A DNA stretch of 44,546 nucleotides from contig LVLI01000296.1 in NCBI GenBank assembly GCA_001687465.1, forward strand, positions 1 to 44,546, read 5' to 3'. Positions 30,824 through 41,200 of the stretch are shown piece after piece. Within the stretch, counting starts at the first letter, position 1. The number at the start of each line of letters is the position of its first letter. Position numbers and translations under genes: made by a program. Below the pieces are notes generated by a model that searched no databases, was not told the origin of the DNA, and saw only the letters and a program-made list of their open reading frames with translations. Source of the stretch: Halocafeteria seosinensis (taxonomy: Eukaryota > Sar > Bigyra > Bicosoecida).

Positions 30824-33669
30824 TCAGGAACATGAACTACTCAACTCACCGAAGTGCTGAATAAAGAATCGAAAGGAATATACGTGATCAACAATAAAAC
30901 TCCATATCAACGCAATTTCGAGAATCCCAAGACCAACAGTTGGAAGGACAGCCTGAGGTGTGTTCAGATATGCGAGTCCTGTAGATACAATAGATACACC
31001 GATCTTCCTCCGGACATAGATGTCCGCCAGAGCAATCGCTGCAACTTTGACATAGATACGAAACGTTGTCACAAAAGACCAACTTCGGAACTTCGAGACG
31101 TACCAAGCAGCACTGCTCCCAATACCACAGCGTTGAAAACCATTACGCGAGCAAAATCCTCCATGCACATCTCTACGTAGGGAAACGACTCTCTGCAATA
31201 ACAAGGATCCGATGTGTGCGACAGTATTGCAACCAATCCACTGCAATAAAAACTCTCGTACCTGTTATGCCCGAATACGTAAAAGCTAAACATTATCATA
31301 AAAGCAATACTAGCGTAAATATTTGCAAAGAACATCATGAAAAGCGTCTGACAGCGCGATATAACCCTGTTAAGAGCAGAAGCGTAAACGATAAGGATAT
31401 CAAGAAACGCATACCGGGAGTACATACCAGCAAATCAATACAAACTCGGTGTCAGCGTCTGTGTACCTCCAATTATAAACCTGTCGGCGATCTGATCCAG
31501 GTTTAGAGATTTCAGAATACACCAAATAAGCTTTCGATGATGCTATCGTATGTCGTCGGGATCGGATCGGCGGAGCATTGGACGATTGACTCGTCGCAAT
31601 CATGCGAACCAAATAGATCGGCAGGATCTCGTGCGGAGGTATCCTTGCGGTATTCTGGGCATTAAGAAGCCTTTTCCAAATGGACTTGGGCTGAATGACA
31701 CCCGATTTGTTAGCCATGCGCATGGAAGCCCACATCAACTTTTCCTTCGACGTAGCTGCTATTTGCACACCTTTATAGCTCCAGGCCGTCTCCGTCGAAA
31801 CACCGATCCGTGGGGAGCCTCTACCGAAGATCTCTTTCTTCAGATACAGTACGCTCCCTTTAGAAGGAACTCCGGTCAAATTTCCTAACGTCCAACGAAC
31901 AAGAGACTCAGGCATCCGGGAAACTTCTGCAGGACAGCACAACAAGATCAACCTGCCAAAATTTGGAGTGGAAACAGAGAATGTATTACCTTTCCCATTC
32001 CTGGTCGATCTCTCCATATACCTTTGAGGGGTGACTCGGCCCCTAACTTCTCGTGCACGTGCCCACTCTGGCAACATGAAAATCCAAGAGCCGCCGGTGA
32101 TGAAAATAGTCAGCATCTCCCCAAGCACCAGTATAACAAACACTACTGCAGAATCAATCTCCGGAAGAATGAATGCAATGAACATTTCAGATAAGCACTC
32201 GTAGAAGTAGTCAGAATGACGAAACGATGCCGCATTCAGCCGGTGATCAAACTGCTTGCTCTGAGACTCCAAACAGCGACGATATTTTCCGTCGAAGAAT
32301 CGACCGCCATGTCTTGCGCAAGACATGAGGGACGGTAGCATAAACTTTCTGTACGTAGTGCCTAAAATGAAGAACGCTATTGCGAGTAGTGCTTGCATAT
32401 CGTCCTTGTCTCGCGCAAGCCGAAACAGAAGAAGAAATCCTATACATTGCAAGTAAAACGTCGCATAAGCCAGCATCATAAAGACGAGCGTCAATATCCG
32501 TCTTCGCCGATATACAACATAACTTGGAAGGTAATCTGAATGTCTATCTGCAGAAGCCAGGGAGTAGCTTCTCCTCCGCGCCTCTTCTCGACTATCTTCC
32601 TCGCCGGGGTCAGGGGTATCACCACTCCAATACTGTGCTTGGTGTTCAACGTTTCGCCGAAACTCTGCAGTTGCGCTTCCCCAAGAAAGGCATTGTTCGA
32701 CATGATTAGGAGTTGCCGTTCCCTTCTCGTAGTCCGGCAGGTAGTTTGTCGCAAAATCATAACACATGTAAAAGACCATCAATTGGTTAAAAAACGATCC
32801 AACGAAGTTAAAGGCAAAAGGTACAGGAAAAGATCCAGTCGCTCGAGGAATCATTTCCTGGAATATTAGCGCGAGCATCAGTTGTAGCGCAGGAGGCCAC
32901 AGTTTGTAGTAATAATGGTCTCCTGGTTGTAAGTAAACAGTTTGGATACTCAAAAACACTGTGTCAGCGAAGAACAAGTTCCCAAGTTCCTGTACAGAGA
33001 AATACTTGAAACGCGGTATACGGAAATTGAGTGTGGGTCCAGTCCGACCAAAATGCTTACCTGTAAGGTCCATCCCCATTGTTTTGTGAACGGAAGGAAT
33101 CCTTCAGTTCCTAGTGGCCTCTTCAACTCGTACAATGGCGTTGAAGTCAAGACTAAGTTAACTAAAATCGGTAAGATTACGTACGTCCCGATTGCATACA
33201 TTACAATGCGAAGAAGGCCCCGCGTGCTGTTGTCGGTAAACCAGTAATGGGTAAAGCGATTTCGATTCCTTACGTCAGTGACACGTACGACCGTTACCCC
33301 TATCATTCCAGTGAGCGAGGATATCTTCCGGCAACCTATTCTCGCACTGGCGAGTTGATCGGAGTGATTGAATCTTGTGTCAAACAACTCCCATTTAAAA
33401 AGGCGACCGGCCCGGAGGGCATTCCGAGGGGGAGAGGCGAAAAAGACTCTGCCACCTCGAGGGTGAGGCGACCTGCTGTCTCTGCCTCTATTTCTTCCTT
33501 CTGCTTCGTTTGATGGTTCATCATCGCCGCGAGCGCTTGTTTGTTTGGAAGTCTGTGGAGACCACTCCGCTGGACTAAGCGACGGTCGGGAACAAGAGGA
33601 ATCGGGGTCAGCGGAGGTATCCAAACGACGAATGTCGGACAGATGCGTCATTCGAGGTCTCTTGAGCAT
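30824..33669 (-). CDS. large multipass membrane protein A, 5 exons, family unknown
   Basis: Exons are 33669-33061, 32989-31428, 31366-31262, 31192-31104 and 31038-30824; introns are 71, 61, 69 and 65 nt and phases match. The product is 859 residues. The start is the ATG at 33669 (another at 33651). Residues 1-95 are polar. About nine to eleven hydrophobic helices follow, among them GLLRIVMYAIGTYVILPILV, ALQLMLALIFQEMIP, LTLVFMMLAYATFYLQCIGF, FVILVLGEMLTIFITGG and a C-terminal pair. A long basic cytosolic-looking loop (about 510-680) separates the two sets. Conserved with the neighbour are EMIPRA-type I-P-R-A, FPVPFxFNxVG, RRRxLTL, ISRCQTLF-MMF-ANIYA and RESFPY. I know no family for these motifs; a transporter or receptor role would be a guess. 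The 69-nt intron 3 is a multiple of three without stops, so unspliced reading is also open. Paralogy with the gene at 34.7-37.3 kb fixed the splice sites. Confidence 0.75.
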
Positions 33670-34655
33670 TTTTATCACTTGTCAACGTTACACTGTTTAT
33701 TTGACTGGGTTTTCACTAGATTTGTGTACCGCTCTTTGAATGCATCGCGTCTCAATGGACTGATCCTTTGGGTTTACGGAGTACGTAACGGGAACACGAA
33801 CGACTTTCCAAATGCCGGTAGATTAGAGAATTGCAGAAATACCCTCTCGACAGCCGCTTCCAATGAATTAGCTTTGTTTCTGAACCAAGTGTAGACCCGC
33901 TAAACATCCAGCACACCGTCAGAACATGCTCCGCAGAGCCATGTTACTCGAATGATAGGCAACCACCAGATATACACCCTGCCATAGCGGTTTCTAATCA
34001 GCTATGGGAACAGACTAGACTACAGAGTGGAGTCAATACAAATTAGTCACTTGCAAGTTAGTTGCGATTCGCGAAATCCGAAGTACGAACACCCCAGCGA
34101 CCGCTTCGATTGAAGCCCACGGTTATGCGACTCAAACCGATTCCTCGGTTGGCAAGAAGTGTAGAACACGCTGTAGACTCGGACCAAAGTCTTATATACC
34201 ATGAGGCTAAGGCAGCGTACGATCAGAATTTTGGAGTGTTGTCCTGGGTACAAACAAAATCTGTAGATTCTCTGGTCGAAACATAATTTGGCAGACAAAT
34301 CTGACACCACTCTGAGTAACTCCGGTGAGGAAAACAAGACGGCTTTAACATAGCATTTATGCTATGCAATGAATATGTATTTTTGTGTCGAGAAGTTCGG
34401 AGAAACGTGCATGCCCTTAACACACTCAAAATAGGAGTGCGGCCCGGCGTGTAACGGCGAGGAATGTAATCACATTCGAGAGGAACACCAACATGCAGTG
34501 CAGCCAGTTCCGGAGTTTGATATGACTGCATGTTCTTTGGAACTTCATTCCTCAATACGCGAAGTTTTATACAGTTGTTGACTACAATCTAGTCTGTAAA
34601 GGCATATTACCATCTAAGGAAACAACTCCCCATACGGATGGAGTGGATGACGTCC
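33670..34655. other. intergenic region between the tandem multipass genes
   Basis: Almost 1 kb separates the stop of gene B from the start of gene A. I find no motif-bearing frame and no fragment of a third paralogue. A promoter for gene A is expected near 33670-33900. Confidence 0.5.
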
Positions 34656-37328
34656 TCATTCGCATTCGTTAGAGAACTCGCCGAACCGCGAAGTAAAATA
34701 CAATAGAGAATTAGCATGATCCACGAGAAAACTCCAGACCAAAGAGTAAGAGATAATCCCTGTGAGGACCACTGGAACCATAGCCTGAACATGCGATAAT
34801 AGGTAAGCCGTTCCCACGGAGACGAGAGATATGCCTAATCTCTTCCGGAGGAAGAAATCCACCATGCCAATACCAAGAAGAACGGCGCAGATGGCGCAAA
34901 AATCGTAAAAGAGTATCAAAAGAAATTGGTCATCGCAAATGTGCGTATACGGGAAAGACTTCCTGCGGACATCATGGGGTAAAGAGCTACATATGGGAGA
35001 TACTGGGATTAACGAGCGACACCCACCTGTTATGTCCTTAGAACATTACGAGGAAGGAAAGCCCTGCGTATATGTTTGCCATAAACATAACAAAAAGCGT
35101 TTGACACCGACTGATTATCCAAGCAAGTACCGTTAACTCAGTGCGGGGATCAGAGAAATACCACCTAGTCATGTAGGAGGTATGACCGTTCGAAGCACTC
35201 TTGGAGGGCGGGGCATCCCACTCCTTCTCCAACGAGCTCGAGGAGTAACGCTCTAGCCGGCCGACGCTGTTTCGACGACGATCCTTCGATCGGCTTACAA
35301 GGCCACTCGTGTGAGACGAACTAGGCCTTTTTTTTGCCATGGTAACGAGCGGCACCAGCCACATAGTATGCCAATGTGGGGAGGCATCAAAAGACTCCTT
35401 TGAGCACTTCAACGCTTCCACGATGTTGCATGAGTGGCTGGGCAGCCACGGAAAGCGAGTTGTTAGCAGCGCAAGTCGGGCCCAGGAGCTGGTCACCGGC
35501 GTCATATCTCTGCTGTGAGAAAACTTCAGTCCTGCACTTGTAGTCGCGGTCCTCCCTCCTTCTTGGAGCCTCTCGTTAAGAAAATTGATACGCCTTGAGG
35601 ATGGCACTCCGGTCAACAGTCTCGAACACGCTGACGCCCATTTCTGAAATTTATCTTTCCTTTTACTTCCTACCCCACAATATCCTTTGCCTTTTTCGCG
35701 TTTCGGAGCACTAGCTTCCGGTAGAACTGACGTCGATTTGGGCTTTTTACGCCACACTGGTAACATGAGTATCCAGGAAGCCCCGGTAAACAAAATTATG
35801 AACACCTCACCTACAATAAGGAATAGCACAGTAAAGATCGAAGTGGCTTCAGGTAAGATGAACGTTATGAAAACCTCCGAGAGTGATTCATAAAAGAAGT
35901 CCGTTAAGCGAAAGGCAGAAGTGTTTAACCGATCGTCATACCGATCTCGTTGGGTAAGAAACCTGTCATAGAATTTTCCGTCCCACAGTCGCCCACCAAA
36001 TTTGGCTTTCTCCAATATCCAAGGCACAAGGAATTTCCTGAACGTTGCGCTGACAAGGGAAAACGTAATGGCAAATGCTGCCTGCAAAGTATCCGAGTTG
36101 TTCCAGAGACGAAAGAGCAGAAGGAATGTCACGCATATCCAGTAGAAAACTGCATATACTCCGATGATTAAGAAAAGCGTAAGCAGTCGTCGTCGACGAA
36201 AGACGATATATCCCGGAAGTCGTTCTCTAGCGTTTGCGGGGTCATCTGTGCTGGGAAGGCTGTAACTACGGGGACGGCCTCCAACTCCCTTTGTGTTAGT
36301 AGCTCTTTTCATTCTGCGCTGCACAAAATGACGTTCACGTGCGGTATTGCGCCCACCGGAGATAAGCCATTCCAATGTTGATGGTTTGCGAACCCCCCTT
36401 TCATATTTTGGCATTTCATTGGTAACAAAGTCATACGAGTTTGCTAGAACAACTGCAACCACAAGCACTGCACCAACGGAGTTGAAAAGGAAGGGGACAG
36501 GAAAAACACCTAGTGCCCTTGGGATAATGTCTTGAACAATCAAAAACAGAAAGAGATGAACGAAGGAAGGCCATGCTCGAAAATAAAAGTGATCAGTTTG
36601 ATTCAGGTAAAGACATTGCATCCCTGCAGCGTGGAAAAGATGCACCTGAGTCAGTGAACAGTAACTGCACCAATAATAGTATGCGACGTACCGAAAAAGA
36701 TACAGGAAGCGAGAAAGACATTGATACTTGCCTGTCGTTAAATACAACGAGCTGTAAGTAGACAAAGCGACTTGGAATTTAGCAATTCACTCACTTGAAG
36801 CATCCAGCCGCCGGAAGCAGCTGCGGACAAGAACCCATCTGTTCCCACAGGCTTTCTAAGCTCATGAAGCGGGAGGCATGTAACCAATAAGCTCACGAAT
36901 ATCGGTACTAGACCGACCATCACAGTTGTTTGAGCTAGTGATTTTGCGATGCCTTTAGAAGGCAAGTCAGTTGACCACAAATGTGCCCATTTCAGGTAGT
37001 GGTTGTGTAAGGTGAGCCTGCTTGTCACTCGAACGATTCGAACTCCAAGGACACCCATGATGCTCGTCAACTTCTGTGCACAGTGTAGAACCGATCCTAT
37101 CTGCCGTTCGAAAGCGCTGGTGCTTCCATCAAAGACTTCCCAAAAGAAGTCTAACGTCCCATCCGTGAGGCGTTTTCTTTCGTGTCGCACTAGCGCATAT
37201 CGGCTGCGCCGTGGATGGGTCTGCTCCAAACATAAGCTGATGCCTTGTGGGTCAGTGTTCGGAGAAGGATATGATTGTAGGCGCGGCAGGTCCGTGAACT
37301 CCCCGGTGCTGGTGGTGGGGCTGTTCAT
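34656..37328 (-). CDS. large multipass membrane protein B, 4 exons, in-frame TAA before the last part
   Basis: Exons are 37328-36795, 36731-36692, 36623-35027 and 34962-34656; introns are 63, 68 and 64 nt, all phases matching. Read through, the gene would give 825 residues and align with gene A along its length. For example, the 40-nt exon 2 supplies ASINVFLASCIFF, which lines up without gaps with gene A. However, after SRCQTLFVMFMANIYAGLSF-LVMF there is a TAA at 35040-35038 where gene A has four extra codons (SFYVF before GHNR). As written the product ends at 719 residues and lacks the last two or three helices (KSFPYTHICDDQF, CAVLLGIGMVDFFLRKR and the end). The downstream exon, its splice sites and its frame are intact. 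This therefore looks like a very recent nonsense change, an assembly error, or readthrough. ATG 37328 is clear. Family unknown. Confidence 0.75.
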
Positions 37329-38217
37329 GACCCGTCACCTCCTCGATCCCTGCTTCCTCGTATCGGCAACAAAACTTTTACCTTTGTTTACAGCGAGCCT
37401 CCTCTTAGTCCGTCTGCTCTTGTCATCACGAATACACTGTTTTCTTCCATATGCATGGGTTTTCCCGCGAACACTGGCTCTTTGCTACGTGGGAGTCTGT
37501 TCTTGGGTTCTGTGCCCTTTTTAATCCAAGCTATCACCGATTCTAGTGAACGCCCGAAGCATAAGCCTGTTAGTGATGCTTTCCTCCAATACGCCTCGAA
37601 CGTATGGTTGTAGCAGTGCTCCCGGTGCTCCTGGTAGCCACAACGTGTGTGGTGAGGGGTCGCCGACTCGCCAAGTCGTTTTGGTCGCAGCAGAGCCCTA
37701 CGGGCCCGGGGCCCCGGGGGATCCTACCCCAGTTGCCCAACGCTTCGGACTATCACCACAGTCTTTGTGCGTATAGCTGGAGTCGCCATTGAGGCAACCA
37801 CAAGAATACAACCGCGGTTTCGCTGGTGGTTTTCATACGTGCTGCTTTTTGAGGGCTGAGAGAGAATTGGGCACTTGCACTTAAACATTCAAGTTGACAA
37901 ATACCATGGCCCATGAGGGCCAATGCAGCTTGCTTGCATCGTTGGCTGAATGCATATACCGGTATCGATTTGCAGCCGCACCAGTATAGGTTGATGAACG
38001 TACAATCCACGGTGGTATCTGGGTCGCAACTGCTTTTCGCTTTTCTGAAGGCATTGCAGTTGCATGACCATGGTATATTTCATATGTCATATTTAGAGTG
38101 TGGTTACAGATTTTTACGGTAGTGTTCTTGATAATCGAGCACACTCGAACTCGTTAAGCATTCGCGCCCAGAGTTGTAAACCACTGTTAAACTGCACAGT
38201 TATCCTGTTCTTGATGC
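37329..38217. other. intergenic region upstream of multipass gene B
   Basis: About 0.9 kb lie between the stop of the REJ gene and the ATG of gene B. The region contains a GC-rich perfect 14-bp palindrome, cccggggccccggg, at 37705-37718 inside a longer G/C run. No frame carries a motif I recognise and no RNA gene was seen. Confidence 0.5.
37705..37718. repeat. 14-bp GC palindrome
   Basis: The 14 bases cccggggccccggg read the same on both strands and sit in a 20-base stretch of G and C only. This stands out from the surrounding composition. It is about 0.4 kb upstream of gene B on the coding strand, so a protein-binding site is possible but not shown. Confidence 0.6.
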
Positions 38218-41200
38218 TTAAATTGCCTCAGCGGCTCGAGTTTCATCCTCCTGGATGTACACATCTCCTTCTTGTTCTCGCACATGGATAGGAGCTGGTC
38301 GGTCCCTCTTGCGAATTCGGTAACAGTATACCGCAGAGCCGCCAGCAAACACAGCTGCTAGGGAAATTAGTACAGCAACTGCTATTGAAACTCTGGAGAG
38401 GCCATCATCATCAAAAGAGCCGTGTGCATCATCTACAGAAGATGAAAACGAGGCCTGCATGGAGCTGCTTGGCATAGACGTTGGCGAGGACGTAGGTGGG
38501 GCTATCATCCTCGCTACTTGGCGCGTCTTAACTGTGAATAAGCTTGCCAAAAACACTCCCGATTGGTTGGTCTCGGCAGTAATTGTCCTTCCATCAAACC
38601 GAATGCTGCTCTGCGTGATGTTAGCATCACTCCAGTCCGAAACCCCATTATCAGAATGCAGAACAACCGGAACTATTACTGATTGTCCACAGAAAACTTG
38701 TATTTCAGCCCCTTCAAAATCTTTGTCGCACTCTACGGAAACAGCAGTGTGACTCCCTGTGAGAGGATCGACGCACGAAACGCTAATATTAGTGGGGTTT
38801 CCATCGCTACCTGGACACCTCTCCGTGCGCGATATCAATTCCATCCTTCCCGAAAGCAATCGTGTGACGTCTGGTATGTCTCTCAAGGACGTTCCCGCCA
38901 CCCCCGGTTCGGGATACAATACCATCGTTAAATTAACAGGTTGCTGAAGTACCGCAGCTTGGCCATCAACTGAGAATGCAGAGAGACTCAGTGTTTTGGA
39001 GGCTATTTGTCGCTGGAGCATGTTCTTCTGGATATTGCTCACAAACGTCTCCGACAGCCTTCTAATGACCCCAAGGTGACGTCGGTTGTTCCCTCGGATG
39101 GCACTCCTTCCTGTCAGAATATCCCCTTGCGGCAGTAGAGAGTAGATATAGCCGTTCAATGCTGATACAAAGCTGTCTGCTGTAGCGGAGCTGTAGGCAG
39201 CCTCCTGGATTATACCTCCATGGAATGCAACCAAAGGAGGACCAACATACTCCTGAATAATCACGTCAGCTTCTGACAATTTGCTAAATAATAAATCTTC
39301 ATCGTTGTTGCGGGTCACAGCCGGTATCACTCTCTCCATGTTGTTTGTAAGCTTTGGGTCTCGATCACAGTTGTGGAATTCCAAGTCACTCAGCCCAACA
39401 CCGTGCTTAAGCCTCTCCGGCTCGATTTCGAACGAACCGAAGGCACTAATGCGACGAGAGTACACACTAGCAAAAAATGTTTGATCGCAAAAGCTGGGAA
39501 GATCGTGGAACAAAGTGTGCGCCGTCTGAGTCCCCGATCCAGCAAGCCGGCCTATTAGTTGAGATCGACTGACAAGTTCCAGGGCATTCTTTCCGTTAGA
39601 AAACAGAGGTTCATTTTTCTCGAAGTTGCGGGAAAGCGTCAATGAAACTACTGTAACGACCTCGTCTCCAAGGTTGTTTGAGTAGCGGAACTGGGTCGTT
39701 GCTGGATCCAAATTGTTGTCCAATATTCGAGTAAGCAAATTTAGCACCCGCAGAGCTTCGGAAACCGTACTAGCTTGTGACCCTGCAATAGGACTCAACG
39801 ACCCAATGAAATCAGCGGCTGTCATTTCATCATTCACTGCAAAATCGTATCCAGCCTCTAAAGAGTCAAGGATGTTAATGAGGTACAAGGTGGCATTAGA
39901 ATGCTTGTCATCCGCAAGCAGCCGGCGACCATCATTGGAGCTGACTGCAACCAGATTGTTTGCACGAGCTCCATCTCTTGCGGAGCGGGCGACGCAACTC
40001 GCATCTTTTGTGTTGACGCATCCTTCAGCCTTTATCCGTTTAGCATTTGCTGCCTGTCCTAATTGAGCGGAAGCCGGTCGCCTTATAGAAATGTGTCGCT
40101 TGACGACCTTGCTTGCACCTAGTGCATCTGTAATCTTGAGAAACATCCACACACTATTTCCCTGATCTGGAGTGGGAACTGTAACAATGTCTGTAGGTCG
40201 TGACCTCGCCGATCGCAGCGAGCTACTGGATGAAAAATCACTAATGAAACCCGAGTAAAAGGAGTACATCAAAGGAACGTTTTGATCCTTCCATCCCGTC
40301 GCGGAGAGCCTTACTTCAGTGACGTCACCAACAATTTCCCCGGGAGAACTGATGAGAAAACGCCCTGACATAGGAGGTTCGTTTACAGTAAACCTCACCT
40401 CAGTAAACCCAGAGGGATTCTTGCTAACGAATTGATCACCAAATTGACTCTGATATCGTACGGTGTAAGTGCTGCCTTGGAGTAGTTGATTGGCTCTGAT
40501 GACTAACGGATTGGCCTCGACTCTGGGGGAGTCAATTACGGTTCCGAGGTCTATTCCCGTCTCATCCATAAGCGACCATCGGCTCACAGTATCTGAAGAT
40601 TCCCTGACGTTGGCGGCCACGCGGATTTCGGAGTTAGGATTAACTTTGAAATGCGACTGGCCATTGATAAGTGTTATAGGTGCATCTTTAGGGAGGAAGC
40701 TATCAAGGGTCACAACAGGGATAGAGTTTCCCGTCAATGTGATCGTTATGGAATCTGAGTCCGAAGACGTGAATGGGCTCCCGCTGTCACGATTTAGTTG
40801 AAAGCGAACTGTCACAGTAAACGTTACTGAAAGCTGCTCGTCGCTGCTTGTCTTCTGTTTTAAACTCTCGAGTGTTTCACTCTGGACAACTAAAGAAGGT
40901 CCTGCTTTTGTAGCATCCTTGATTAGGACATCGGTACAATTATTGTTGAGAACCTGACACTTCCAGAAGAACTGCTTTTCGAAACTCCAATCCTCGGGGA
41001 TCCCTTCTAGGTTTTCAACTGTGCTCTTGCTACTACTAGCATCCAAGATCAGGTTAGAGCTAATAGAAACGGGCCGACTGCCACCCGCAATGTGCGCTTC
41101 AACAGGACTCGGTTCCACTGTGAGCCCAATTTCTCGAGAAGATCTCAGAGCCCTGGCACCAGAGGTTGCAGTTACATTGAAGTGAAACTTGTACGGTTTC

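Noticed and set aside
31193-31261. Reading the multipass gene A through YESFYCSGLVAILSHTSDPC as coding
   Set aside because: The 69 nt have donor GTACGA and acceptor TTGCAG, and paralogue B has a phase-2 intron at exactly the same place; the open reading is because 69 is a multiple of three.
36645-36794. A single 149-nt first intron in multipass gene B
   Set aside because: Splitting it into 63- and 68-nt introns around a 40-nt exon gives a gap-free alignment with gene A and intron sizes typical of the window.
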